Positions 1 to 8,559 of a DNA stretch of 64,000 bases are shown piece by piece. The notes beneath the pieces are model-generated. The model saw only the letters and a program-made list of their open reading frames with translations. It searched no databases and was not told the DNA's origin. Origin of the DNA: Clavibacter michiganensis (GTDB taxonomy: Bacteria > Actinomycetota > Actinomycetes > Actinomycetales > Microbacteriaceae); the NCBI RefSeq assembly GCF_021216655.1, contig NZ_CP080437.1, positions 3,100,001 to 3,164,000 on the forward strand. Direction: 5' to 3'. How positions within the stretch are numbered: position 1 is the stretch's first letter; each line of letters opens with the position of its first letter. A program made the translations under genes and the position numbers.

Positions 1-126
1 GGCCAGCTCGTCGATGTGCGCCTGCACCTCGGCCTGGTCGCGGCCCGCGTAGCCGGCGTTGAGGAGCGACACGACCTCGACGCTCGGGGTGGATCCGTCG
101 GGCAGCTGGAAGCGCAGGGTGGTCAT
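1..126 (-). CDS. DUF2848 family protein (N-terminal part)
   Basis: Only the first 42 codons are in the window; the gene runs off the left edge. The ATG is the complement of 124-126. The visible peptide begins MTTLRFQLPDG and continues with NAGYAGRDQAEVQAHIDEL, which I recognise as the opening of the DUF2848 family, proteins of unknown reaction thought to resemble fumarylacetoacetate-hydrolase-like folds. It is divergent from the MHS transporter starting at 291, and a CTGTATACAG palindrome sits between them at 210-219, matching the site in front of the nitrilase gene at 2464. It is therefore probably in the same regulon as the transporter, the GntR regulator and the nitrilase. Its substrate cannot be read from the sequence. 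Confidence 0.7.
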   Translation of the reverse strand, partial: MTTLRFQLPDGSTPSVEVVSLLNAGYAGRDQAEVQAHIDELA

Positions 127-209
127 CGATCCTCCGGTGGTGTTTCGGGCGTGTGAAGAAATGCGTTCCGGTGCGTCTCGACCATGGTGCCGGGTCTCCG
201 GTATGCCTA

Positions 210-219
210 CTGTATACAG
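210..219. promoter_or_regulatory. GntR-type operator CTGTATACAG
   Basis: This is a perfect 10-bp palindrome in the divergent gap between the DUF2848 gene (start 126) and the MHS transporter (start 291). The core TGTATACA recurs at 2442-2449 between the GntR gene and the nitrilase gene, and nowhere else that I noticed in the four-gene block. TNGTATACNA-like palindromes are typical of FCD-subfamily GntR regulators, so the likely binding protein is the one encoded at 1761-2435. Confidence 0.65.
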
Positions 220-290
220 CACACCGACCGGACGCCGGGCGGGATCCGATCGCCGGATCCGTGGCCCGGCTCCCTCACCCGAGGAGCCCC

Positions 291-1688
291 ATGGCCGACG
301 ACCCCACCGCCTCCGCGGCGACGACCGCGCCCGCATCCGGCGCGCACGCGGCACCCGCCGCGACCGAGAAGCCCACCCGCCGCGAGCTCGTCAAGGCGTT
401 CACCGCGAGCCTCACCGGCACCTCGCTCGAGTGGTACGACTTCGCCGTCTACTCGGCGGCCAGCGCCGTCGTGTTCCCCGTCGTCTTCTTCCCGTCGTCG
501 GATCCGTACACGGCGACGATCCTCGCGTTCTCCACCTACGCCGTCGGCTACGTCTCGCGTCCCGTCGGCGGCTTCGTCTTCGGGCGGCTCGGCGACAAGA
601 TCGGCCGCAAGCCCGTCCTCGTGCTCACGCTGCTGCTCATCGGCATCGCGACCTTCCTCATCGGCGTGCTCCCGGGGTACGCGACCATCGGGCTCGCGGC
701 GCCGATCATCCTGGTGCTCCTCCGCTTCGCGCAGGGCGTGGGCGTCGGCGGCGAGTGGGGCGGCGCGGTGCTGCTCTCGAGCGAGTTCGGGGATCCACGG
801 AAGAGGGGCTTCTGGTCGTCGGCCGCGCAGGTCGGCCCGCCCGCGGGCAACCTGCTCGCCAACGGCGCGCTCGCGCTGCTCACCGTGCTGCTCACCGAGG
901 ACGACTTCCTCGACTGGGGCTGGCGCGTGGCCTTCCTGCTCTCCGCGCTGCTCGTGGCGTTCGGCCTCTGGATCCGCCTGAAGCTCGAGGACACCCCCGT
1001 GTTCAAGGCGCTGCAGGAGCGCGGCGACCGGCCGAGCGCGCCCGTGTCCGAGGTGTTCCGCACGCAGCTGCGGCCGCTCGTCGCGGCGATCCTCAGCCGT
1101 GTCGGACCCGACGTCCTCTACGCGCTCTTCACGGTCTTCACGCTCACCTACGGCGTCAACTCGCTCGGCTTCGAGCGCTCGCAGGTGCTCGTGGCGGTGC
1201 TCGTGGGATCCGCCGTGCAGCTGTTCACGATCCCGTTCGCGGGCGCCGTGAGCGACCGGATCAACCGCCGGGCCCTCTACGCGGCCGCCGCGGTCGGCGC
1301 GGCCGTCTGGGCGTACGCGTTCTTCGCGATCACCGACGGCTCGTCGACCTTCGTGCTCGGCGTGGGCATCGTGCTCGGGCTGTTCTTCCACTCCTTCATG
1401 TACGGGCCGCAGGCGGCGTACATCATCGAGCAGTTCTCGCCCCGGCTCCGCTACACGGGCGCCTCGCTCGCGTACACGATCGCCGGCGTGATCGGCGGGG
1501 CCATCGCGCCGCTGATGTTCACGATCATCTACGAGGAGACCGGCAGCTGGGTCGGCATCGCGCTGTACCTCACGGCCGCCGTCGTGCTCACGCTCGTGGG
1601 CCTCGCGATGGGCCGCGACTCGGACGTCTCCGAGGACGAGGAGTACGTGCGCACGGGTGCCGAGGGCGTGGCGGCGGCGCGCGTCTGA
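291..1688 (+). CDS. MFS transporter, metabolite:H+ symporter (MHS) type
   Basis: The 465-residue product is a 12-helix inner-membrane transporter. The opening LEWYDFAVY motif after a short polar N-terminus, the GRLGDKIGRK loop between helices 2 and 3 and RFAQGVGVGGEWGGAVLL in helix 4 are hallmarks of the MHS branch of the major facilitator superfamily (ShiA, KgtP and ProP relatives), which imports organic acids or small zwitterions with protons. The ATG at 291 is preceded by a GAGGAG ribosome binding site, and upstream in-frame codons encode an atypical sequence, so the longer reading frame was rejected. The gene faces away from the DUF2848 gene and shares a TGTATACA operator with the nitrilase gene. 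The substrate is unknown; a carboxylate or amide would fit the neighbours. Confidence 0.88.
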   Translation: MADDPTASAATTAPASGAHAAPAATEKPTRRELVKAFTASLTGTSLEWYDFAVYSAASAVVFPVVFFPSSDPYTATILAFSTYAVGYVSRPVGGFVFGRLGDKIGRKPVLVLTLLLIGIATFLIGVLPGYATIGLAAPIILVLLRFAQGVGVGGEWGGAVLLSSEFGDPRKRGFWSSAAQVGPPAGNLLANGALALLTVLLTEDDFLDWGWRVAFLLSALLVAFGLWIRLKLEDTPVFKALQERGDRPSAPVSEVFRTQLRPLVAAILSRVGPDVLYALFTVFTLTYGVNSLGFERSQVLVAVLVGSAVQLFTIPFAGAVSDRINRRALYAAAAVGAAVWAYAFFAITDGSSTFVLGVGIVLGLFFHSFMYGPQAAYIIEQFSPRLRYTGASLAYTIAGVIGGAIAPLMFTIIYEETGSWVGIALYLTAAVVLTLVGLAMGRDSDVSEDEEYVRTGAEGVAAARV

Positions 1689-1705
1689 CGCCCTCCGCGA
1701 CCTGC

Positions 1706-1742
1706 CGACGCCCGGATCCCCGCAGCGGGGGTCCGGGCGTCG
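1706..1742. terminator. Convergent hairpin terminator
   Basis: Two 17-nt arms (1706-1722 and 1726-1742) pair completely with one G-U wobble around a CAG loop. The hairpin lies between the converging ends of the transporter gene (1688) and the GntR gene (1761) and probably serves both strands. There is no clear U tract, which is common at this GC content. Confidence 0.75.
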
Positions 1743-1760
1743 TCGCGTCCGCCGTCCGCG

Positions 1761-2435
1761 TCAGGCGCGCAGCAGCACGTCGAGCGTGACGGCGAGGTGC
1801 CGGTCGATCGCGTCGCGTGCCGCCTCGGCGTCGCCCGCGGCCAGCGCGTCGACGATGCCGGCGTGCTCCTCGCACACGCGGTCCTGCCGGTCGGTCGCGC
1901 GGTAGAGCGCCTCGACGCCGACGAGGATCTGCCGGGCGCGGAGCTTCGCGTAGGTGCGGCTCATGAGCTCGCTGCCCGCGGCGTCGACGAGGAGCTGGTG
2001 GAACCGGCGGTCGTGCTCGATGAACTGTCGCCCGCTCTCGCGCGGCGGCGTCGTGACCATGGCGCGCTGCTGCTCGAGCACCTCGCGCATCGCGTCGAGC
2101 GGGGTGCGGTCGTTCTCCACCGCGCTCGTGGCCGCGTGCCGCTCGAGCACGCCGCGCAGCTCCATCAGCTCGGCGATCTGGCGGCCGGTGATGACGGGGA
2201 TCCGCGCGCCGCGCTTGGGGATCATCTCCACCAGGTCGTCGGCGGCGAGCAGCAGCAGTGCCTCGCGGACGGGCGTGCGGGAGACGCCGATGCGCTCCGC
2301 GAGCTCCTGCTCGTTGAGGAAGGCGCCCTGCTGGTCCGGGTCGGTGAGGACGTGCGCATGCAGGAACTCGTAGGCCCGCTCGCGGCCGGAGAGGGCGCTC
2401 GCCGAGGTGCCTGGATCGCCCGCCCGTTCTCGCAT
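1761..2435 (-). CDS. GntR family regulator, FCD subfamily
   Basis: The 224-residue protein has an N-terminal winged helix (residues about 15-80, with LAERIGVSRTPVREALLLL) and a C-terminal FCD ligand domain containing the conserved LMELRGVLERHAA and FHQLLVDAAGS segments, where Asp and His residues usually bind a metal and a carboxylate effector. The start codon at 2433-2435 lies only 28 bp from the nitrilase start, with the ATGTATACAT palindrome between the two genes. It therefore probably represses itself and the nitrilase gene, and through the second palindrome at 210-219 the transporter and DUF2848 genes. Confidence 0.88.
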   Translation of the reverse strand: MRERAGDPGTSASALSGRERAYEFLHAHVLTDPDQQGAFLNEQELAERIGVSRTPVREALLLLAADDLVEMIPKRGARIPVITGRQIAELMELRGVLERHAATSAVENDRTPLDAMREVLEQQRAMVTTPPRESGRQFIEHDRRFHQLLVDAAGSELMSRTYAKLRARQILVGVEALYRATDRQDRVCEEHAGIVDALAAGDAEAARDAIDRHLAVTLDVLLRA

Positions 2436-2440
2436 ACGCT

Positions 2441-2450
2441 ATGTATACAT
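2441..2450. promoter_or_regulatory. GntR-type operator ATGTATACAT
   Basis: A perfect 10-bp palindrome fills most of the 28-bp gap between the divergent GntR (start 2435) and nitrilase (start 2464) genes. It shares TGTATACA with the palindrome at 210-219. A regulator bound here would block both promoters. Confidence 0.7.
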
Positions 2451-2463
2451 CACGAGGAGGACC

Positions 2464-3303
2464 ATGAAGATCGCGCTCGCACAGATCATCAGCTCGCCGG
2501 ATCCCGCGGAGAACCTCGCACGGATCACCGCCTTCGCGGAGGACGCCGCGCGGCAGGGCGCCGAGCTCGTGGTGTTCCCGGAGGCGGCGCAGCGCGCGTT
2601 CGGGAACCCGCTGCCGGAGGTCGCGGAGCCGCTCGACGGGCCGTGGGCCTCGGGCGTGCGGGCGGTGGCTGAACGGCTCGGCGTGGTGATCGTCGCCGGG
2701 ATGTTCACGCCCGGTGCCGACGGCCGCGTGCGCAACACGCTGCTGGTCGCCCGGCCGTCCGGGCGGGAGGCCGCGGGCGCCGACTCGTACGACAAGATCC
2801 ACCTCTTCGACGCGTTCGGCTTCCGCGAGTCCGACGCCGTCGACCCGGGGGAGCGCGTCGCCGTGATCGAGGTCGGCGGCACCCGCGCCTCCCTCGCCAC
2901 CTGCTACGACGTGCGCTTCCCGGCGCTGTTCCTCGCGGGCGCCGACCGGGGCGCCACCGTCAGCATCGTGTGCGCGAGCTGGGGCGCCGGCCCCGGCAAG
3001 GCCGACCAGTGGGACCTGCTGCTCCGCGCCCGCGCGCTCGACTCCACGACCTTCGTGGTCGCGGTCGGCCAGGGCGACCCCGCGACGCTGCCCGCCGGAT
3101 CCCGCGGCCACGACCCCGCGAGCGGCGCGCCCACGGGCATCGGCCGCAGCGCGGTGATATCCCCGCTCGGCGAGGTGCTGCACCGCCTCGGCGACGAGGA
3201 GGAGCTGTTCGTCGTCGACATCGACCCGTCGGCGGTCGAGTCCGCGCGGGGCACGCTGCCCGTGCTCGCGAACCGGCGCCGGGGGCTCGAGCAGGCGGTC
3301 TGA
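2464..3303 (+). CDS. Carbon-nitrogen hydrolase (nitrilase superfamily)
   Basis: The 279-residue cytosolic enzyme should hydrolyse an amide or related C-N bond. The three catalytic residues of the nitrilase fold are visible: Glu in VVFPEAAQ (about residue 41), Lys in YDKIHLFDAFG (about 112) and Cys in ATCYDVRFP (about 147). The ATG at 2464 follows CACGAGGAGGACC, a strong ribosome binding site; the longer reading frame starting at 2407 has none. Length and motifs fit the amidase/omega-amidase-like branches rather than true nitrilases, but the substrate cannot be assigned. It is divergent from its likely regulator and shares an operator core with the MHS transporter and DUF2848 genes. Confidence 0.88.
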   Translation: MKIALAQIISSPDPAENLARITAFAEDAARQGAELVVFPEAAQRAFGNPLPEVAEPLDGPWASGVRAVAERLGVVIVAGMFTPGADGRVRNTLLVARPSGREAAGADSYDKIHLFDAFGFRESDAVDPGERVAVIEVGGTRASLATCYDVRFPALFLAGADRGATVSIVCASWGAGPGKADQWDLLLRARALDSTTFVVAVGQGDPATLPAGSRGHDPASGAPTGIGRSAVISPLGEVLHRLGDEEELFVVDIDPSAVESARGTLPVLANRRRGLEQAV

Positions 3304-3326
3304 TCCGCATCCACCGCTGACACGAC

Positions 3327-3358
3327 GCGGGCCCGGCCGCCGAGGCGACCGGGCCCGC
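3327..3358. terminator. Convergent hairpin terminator
   Basis: The perfect arms GCGGGCCCGG (3327-3336) and CCGGGCCCGC (3349-3358) are separated by a 12-nt loop. It lies between the converging nitrilase (end 3303) and aldo/keto reductase (end 3376) genes and probably terminates both. Confidence 0.75.
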
Positions 3359-3375
3359 ACTCTCATGCGACGGGA

Positions 3376-4365
<990 letters not shown>

Positions 4366-4490
4366 GCGGTGCTCCGTTCTCCTGCGGCCGGATGGGCCGC
4401 CTTCCGAGCCTAGGCACGCTCCTGTCCGCGACGCGCCGCGTTCATGCGTTGTTTTGAATGGATCAAGGGAACTGTGCTTGACTCGGGCGC

Positions 4491-4976
4491 ATGCCCACCG
4501 ACCACGCGCACCACCACGCGCCGCCCCTCGACGCCGACGCCCTGCGCGTCGCGCTGCGGGAGGCCGGCCTGCGCGTGACCCGGCCGCGCGTGGCCGTCCT
4601 CACGGCCGTCGACGCGGCACCGCACTCGGACGCCGACGAGGTGCTGCGTGCGGTGAAGGGCGAGCTGCCCGGCACGAGCATCCAGGCGGTCTACGGCGTG
4701 CTCGGCGCGCTGCGGACCGCGGGGCTCGTGCGCCGCATCGAGCCCGCGGGATCATCCGCGCGCTACGAGCGCCGGACCGGCGACAATCACCATCACCTCG
4801 TGTGCACAGGTTGCAGGACGATCGTCGACGTGGACTGCGCGGTGGGGGAGTCCCCCTGCCTCACGCCGTCCGACTCGGCGGGGTTCCTCGTGGCCAGCGC
4901 CGAGGTGACGTACTGGGGCCTGTGCCCCGCCTGCCGGACCGCATCCGCGGATCCCGGTCCCACCGTCGCGGCCTAG
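4491..4976 (+). CDS. Fur family transcriptional regulator (FurA/PerR-like)
   Basis: The 161-residue regulator has the Fur winged helix ([15 protein letters not shown]) and a histidine-rich hinge and metal site ([10 protein letters not shown]). CxxC pairs in LVCTGCRT and LCPACRT would form the structural zinc site. It precedes the catalase gene with a 77-bp gap, the familiar furA-kat arrangement of actinobacteria in which the regulator represses both genes and is released by peroxide or metal. Upstream lies an unusually AT-rich stretch (about 4447-4470) with a weak inverted repeat, TTGA-N5-TCAA at 4454-4466, which is a possible operator but not a convincing one. The N-terminal [10 protein letters not shown] run is an extra His-rich tail. 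Confidence 0.85.
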   Translation: MPTDHAHHHAPPLDADALRVALREAGLRVTRPRVAVLTAVDAAPHSDADEVLRAVKGELPGTSIQAVYGVLGALRTAGLVRRIEPAGSSARYERRTGDNHHHLVCTGCRTIVDVDCAVGESPCLTPSDSAGFLVASAEVTYWGLCPACRTASADPGPTVAA

Positions 4977-5053
4977 CCGTCGCCACCGGCCCGCCCCTCG
5001 GCCGGATGACCCGAGCCAGCACTCCCCGTTCCACCGCTGACAGGAGAAACACC

Positions 5054-6583
5054 ATGACCGACCAGAAGTTCACGACCACCGACTCCGGCGCCCCGGTCGC
5101 CAGCGACGAGCACTCGCTCTCCGTCGGCCCCGACGGCGCCATCCCGCTGCACGACCACTACCTCGTCGAGAAGCTCGCGCAGTTCAACCGCGAGCGCATC
5201 CCGGAGCGCGTCGTCCACGCCAAGGGCGGCGGGGCGTTCGGCACCTTCCGCGTCACGGGCGACGTGAGCGCGTACACCCGCGCCTCCCTCTTCCAGCCCG
5301 GCGCCGAGGTCGAGATGCTCGCGCGCTTCTCCACCGTCGCCGGCGAGCAGGGCAGCCCCGACACGTGGCGCGACCCCCGCGGATTCGCGCTGAAGTTCTA
5401 CACGGACGAGGGCAACTACGACCTCGTCGGCAACAACACCCCCGTCTTCTTCATCCGCGACGGGATCAAGTTCCCCGACTTCATCCGCTCGCAGAAGCGC
5501 CTGCCGGGCTCGCACCTCCGCGACCACGACATGCAGTGGGACTTCTGGACGCTCTCTCCCGAGTCGGCCCACCAGGTCACGTGGCTCATGGGCGACCGCG
5601 GCCTGCCGAGCTCGTGGCGCCACATGGACGGCTTCGGCTCGCACACCTACCAGTGGATCAACGCGGCCGGCGAGCGCTTCTGGGTGAAGTACCACTTCAA
5701 GACGCAGCAGGGCATCGAGATCCTGAAGCAGGAGCAGGCCGACCAGATCGCCGGCGAGGACGCCGACTTCCACATCCGCGACCTCACCGAGGCCATCGAC
5801 CGCGGCGACTACCCGGAGTGGAAGCTCGAGGTGCAGATCATGCCCTACGAGGACGCCAAGTCGTACCGGTTCAACCCGTTCGACCTCACCAAGGTCTGGT
5901 CGCAGAAGGACTACCCGCGCATCGAGGTCGGCACCATGACCCTGAACCGCAACCCGGAGAACTACTTCGCGCAGATCGAGCAGGCCGCGTTCGCGCCCTC
6001 GAACTTCGTCCCCGGGATCCAGACCAGCCCCGACAAGATGCTCCTCGCGCGCATCTTCAGCTACGCCGACGCCCACCGCTACCGCGTGGGCACCAACCAC
6101 GCGCAGCTGCCGGTGAACGCGCCGAAGTCGCCCGTGCACAGCTACTCGAAGGACGGCCAGGGGCGCTACACGTTCCAGGATGCGGGCACGCCCGTCTACG
6201 CGCCGAACTCGCACGGCGGCGCGCACGCCGACCCGGCTCGCGCCGCGGAGAGCGCCGGTTGGGAGCAGGACGGCGAGCTCGTCCGAGCCGCTGCCACGCT
6301 GCACGCGGAGGACGACGACTTCGTCCAGGCCCGGATGCTCGTCAACGAGTCGATGGACGACGCCCAGCGCGAGCGCCTGGTCGGCAACATCGTCGGCCAC
6401 GTGAGCAAGGTCACCACGGCCGAGCTCCGCGCCCGCGTCATCCAGTACTGGACGAACGTGGACGGCTGGCTCGGTGCCGCGGTCGCCGCCGGCCTGCCGC
6501 CGCTCGCCGGTGACGCGCCCGTCGCCGAGGCCACCCCCGGCCCGACGCGCGACGCCGAGGAGGTCGGTGTCGCCGCTCACTGA
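5054..6583 (+). CDS. katA: Monofunctional heme catalase
   Basis: The 509-residue product has the length of a small-subunit (clade 3-like) catalase that dismutates hydrogen peroxide in the cytoplasm. Visible family segments are the distal-side [20 protein letters not shown] and [20 protein letters not shown] stretches, and the proximal heme-ligand region [17 protein letters not shown], whose Tyr coordinates the heme iron. The ATG at 5054 follows CAGGAG with an 8-nt spacer; a longer frame extends upstream through the Fur gene region but is not a gene. Regulation by the upstream Fur-family protein is expected from the conserved gene order. The gene ends just before a strong hairpin at 6616-6648. 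Confidence 0.95.
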   Translation: MTDQKFTTTDSGAPVASDEHSLSVGPDGAIPLHDHYLVEKLAQFNRERIPERVVHAKGGGAFGTFRVTGDVSAYTRASLFQPGAEVEMLARFSTVAGEQGSPDTWRDPRGFALKFYTDEGNYDLVGNNTPVFFIRDGIKFPDFIRSQKRLPGSHLRDHDMQWDFWTLSPESAHQVTWLMGDRGLPSSWRHMDGFGSHTYQWINAAGERFWVKYHFKTQQGIEILKQEQADQIAGEDADFHIRDLTEAIDRGDYPEWKLEVQIMPYEDAKSYRFNPFDLTKVWSQKDYPRIEVGTMTLNRNPENYFAQIEQAAFAPSNFVPGIQTSPDKMLLARIFSYADAHRYRVGTNHAQLPVNAPKSPVHSYSKDGQGRYTFQDAGTPVYAPNSHGGAHADPARAAESAGWEQDGELVRAAATLHAEDDDFVQARMLVNESMDDAQRERLVGNIVGHVSKVTTAELRARVIQYWTNVDGWLGAAVAAGLPPLAGDAPVAEATPGPTRDAEEVGVAAH

Positions 6584-6615
6584 GCCGCGGCGGTGATCCG
6601 CTGATCGCACGACAT

Positions 6616-6648
6616 GACGCCCGTCCCCTCGGTGAGGGGGCGGGCGTC
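6616..6648. terminator. Hairpin terminator after katA
   Basis: Fifteen-nucleotide arms (6616-6630 and 6634-6648) pair fully with one G-U wobble around a GGT loop. It sits between the converging katA (end 6583) and PD-(D/E)XK-like (end 6679) genes. Immediately downstream GCGTCGTCGTGTGCG is tandemly duplicated. Confidence 0.8.
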
Positions 6649-6678
6649 GTCGTGTGCGGCGTCGTCGTGTGCGGGGCG

Positions 6679-7263
6679 TCAGGTCCAGGACGGCAGCGAG
6701 CGGTGCCAGGGGTGACCGGGCGGGAGGCCCACCCTCTCCTCTGTCGCGAGCGCGTGGAAGCGCTTCGGCAGGAGGACCGGGGCGGCCGACTGGTCACCGT
6801 CGAGGAGGTCCCAGCGGTCCTCGTACCGGGCGAACACGGGGATGGACACGCGCGACTGGTCGAGAGTCGCCCGCCGCGTGCCGGGTGCGACGTCGGGGTC
6901 GTGAAGCCAGTCCTGATGGCCGATGTACGCCGCGGCCGCGACATGGTCGCGCGGCACGACGAAGAAGCGCGGACGGTCGTCGACGCTGGTCGGGATCGCG
7001 ACGAGGACGAAGTACTCGTCCTCCTGGAGGGCGGGCTTCTGGGACTTCAGGCCCAACGGCCACGTGATGCGCTCGAAGCGCGGCCCACGGGCACCCTTGA
7101 CCTGGATCTCGATCATGCGTCGAGCGTCGCTGTCGACCTTGACCGCGAGGATGTCCGTACGTGCCAACCCGTCGCGGGTGAAGGCAGGCGCCCACCCTCT
7201 CCGTGCCAGTTCCGCGGCGACGTAGTGTTCGCCGATGGTCTTGGTCTGCTTCGTGTCAGCCAT
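6679..7263 (-). CDS. PD-(D/E)XK nuclease-like domain protein
   Basis: The 194-residue protein opens with KTIGEHYVAAELARRGW, followed by ARTDILAVKV and MIEIQVKGARG. A helix Glu, then an Asp, then a strand ending xIQVK is the arrangement of the PD-(D/E)XK nuclease fold (E, D, ExK-type active site), as in small restriction-like or repair-like domains. No second domain is obvious; the C-terminal half is a mixed region rich in Trp and Pro. Function is not assigned: it could be a stand-alone endonuclease, a relic of a restriction system or a housekeeping factor. It is preceded by a TAACCT box 6 nt before the ATG and by a perfect 14-bp palindrome at 7299-7312. Base composition looks slightly less GC-rich than the neighbours. 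Confidence 0.6.
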   Translation of the reverse strand: MADTKQTKTIGEHYVAAELARRGWAPAFTRDGLARTDILAVKVDSDARRMIEIQVKGARGPRFERITWPLGLKSQKPALQEDEYFVLVAIPTSVDDRPRFFVVPRDHVAAAAYIGHQDWLHDPDVAPGTRRATLDQSRVSIPVFARYEDRWDLLDGDQSAAPVLLPKRFHALATEERVGLPPGHPWHRSLPSWT

Positions 7264-7298
7264 GCCCTGAGGTTAGGGATGAGGTCTTCCGGCCGGAG

Positions 7299-7312
7299 CG
7301 ATTTCGAAATCG
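7299..7312. promoter_or_regulatory. Palindromic operator candidate CGATTTCGAAATCG
   Basis: This is a perfect 14-bp palindrome, strikingly AT-rich for this genome, 35 bp upstream of the PD-(D/E)XK-like gene start (7263). A -10-like TAACCT (complement of 7270-7275) lies between it and the start codon, so a protein bound at the palindrome would overlap the -35 position. It does not match the actinobacterial LexA box as I know it. Confidence 0.5.
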
Positions 7313-7365
7313 GACGCGCACCCAGTCCGAGGGGCATGCGTTCGTCTGCCGCCAGCTCGGCGCAC

Positions 7366-7878
7366 TCACGCCAGCGGCAGCTCCATCTCCAGGTCCTTCT
7401 GCGAGCGGTCGAGCGCGTACGGCACGCTGCGACCCGTGAGGACGAAGCCGCGGCGCTCGTAGTAGGCGCGGGCGCGCGGGTTGTCCTCGTGCACCTCGAG
7501 GCGGAGGGCCTGCGCGTTCGGGCGGTCGCGGGCCCAGGCGATGACGGCGTCGAGGAGCATGTCGGCGACCCCGGCCGCGCGACCGCGGGCGTCCGGGGTG
7601 ATGTAGACGCTCACGAGCATCACGCGCGTGGGATCCGCGGCGACGAACGCGTTCATGGCGCCGAGCCAGCGGCCGGTCGCGCGCTCCACGGCGACGTACG
7701 CGGTGCTCCCGGGCTGGTTCGCGCGCCGCGTCCGCGCCTGCCAGTCGGAGTCGGGCCGGCCGAGCGCGCTCTCGAGGGTCTCGAGGTAGGCGAGCGGGGT
7801 GTCCTCGAGCATCTCGAGGCGGAGGGCGCGGTACTCGCGCCAGTCCTCGGCGCGGAGGCGGTGGATCACGGCGTCCAT
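7366..7878 (-). CDS. GNAT family N-acetyltransferase
   Basis: The 170-residue protein has the GNAT acetyl-CoA-binding signature: the beta strand VSVYITPDARGRAAGVADML (Q/RxxGxA-type pyrophosphate loop) and the late NPRARAYYERRGFVLTGR segment. It transfers an acetyl group to an unknown amine, possibly a protein N-terminus or small molecule. The ATG is the complement of 7876-7878. The upstream acetyltransferase gene ends 5 bp before, so the two are co-transcribed. Confidence 0.85.
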   Translation of the reverse strand: MDAVIHRLRAEDWREYRALRLEMLEDTPLAYLETLESALGRPDSDWQARTRRANQPGSTAYVAVERATGRWLGAMNAFVAADPTRVMLVSVYITPDARGRAAGVADMLLDAVIAWARDRPNAQALRLEVHEDNPRARAYYERRGFVLTGRSVPYALDRSQKDLEMELPLA

Positions 7879-7883
7879 CGCGG

Positions 7884-8459
7884 TCAGACCAGCTGCCCGT
7901 TGACGTGCAGGTCGCCCGCGGGGAACGCGTCGGCGGGCGCGGTGACCGGCAGGATCATCCAGCCGTGGTCCTGGTGCACGACGCCGGCGGCGCCGAGGAG
8001 GGTGAAGCCGTTGTAGTGACCGGTGCGGCCGTCGAGCGGCAGCCAGCCGTGGCGCGCGTAGTAGCCGGACGTCGACTCGCCCGTCTCGAGGAGGCCGAAC
8101 GGGACGGCGAGGCGAGCGAGCGCGCCGCGGATCCCGTCGGCGAGCAGCGTGCCGAGGCCCTGCCCCTGCCGCTCCGGGTGCACGGCGACCATGCCGGTGG
8201 ATCCCATGAGCAGGTCGTCGGCCGGGTCGCCCTGGCCGTCGCCGGTGCTCACGAACATGCGGCGGATCCCCGCGTGCGCCACGAGCTCGTCGCCGTCGTG
8301 CACGAGGATCCGCAGCTCCGGTTGCGCACCCGCCCAGCTCCGCGCGCCCGCGTAGCCCGCGGCGAAGTCGGGGAAGGCCAGCGTGAGGAGCGCCGCGATC
8401 CCCTCGTGGTCGGCGACGTCGAGCGCGCCCTCGCGGACGACGGTGAGGCGGGGTCCCAT
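7884..8459 (-). CDS. GNAT family N-acetyltransferase, AAC(2')/NodA-like
   Basis: The 191-residue protein contains a GNAT core with STGMVAVHPERQGQGLGTLL (acetyl-CoA loop) followed by GYYARHGWLPLDGRTGHYNG. This second segment and the preceding ELRILVHDGDELVAHAGI resemble the AAC(2') aminoglycoside acetyltransferase and NodA group rather than RimI-type enzymes; that assignment is by eye and tentative. Resistance should not be inferred. The start codon (8457-8459) is preceded by TACCCT 6 nt away, consistent with a leaderless transcript. It lies upstream of, and 5 bp from, a second GNAT gene. Confidence 0.75.
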   Translation of the reverse strand: MGPRLTVVREGALDVADHEGIAALLTLAFPDFAAGYAGARSWAGAQPELRILVHDGDELVAHAGIRRMFVSTGDGQGDPADDLLMGSTGMVAVHPERQGQGLGTLLADGIRGALARLAVPFGLLETGESTSGYYARHGWLPLDGRTGHYNGFTLLGAAGVVHQDHGWMILPVTAPADAFPAGDLHVNGQLV

Positions 8460-8559
8460 GGGTCGAGGGTATCGGCCGGTCACGCCGGTGTCCGGGCCCG
8501 GCCCGCGGCCCGGTCGCGCGGCCCGGTCGCGCGGCCCGCCCGCCCGTAGGGTGGAGCGC

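Noticed and set aside
153..290. Extended N-terminus of the MHS transporter
   Set aside because: Residues upstream of 291 are not family-like, and a clear GAGGAG site precedes the ATG at 291.
7299..7312. LexA (SOS) box
   Set aside because: The actinobacterial LexA motif as I know it has CGAAC-N4-GTTCG half-sites; this palindrome does not match.
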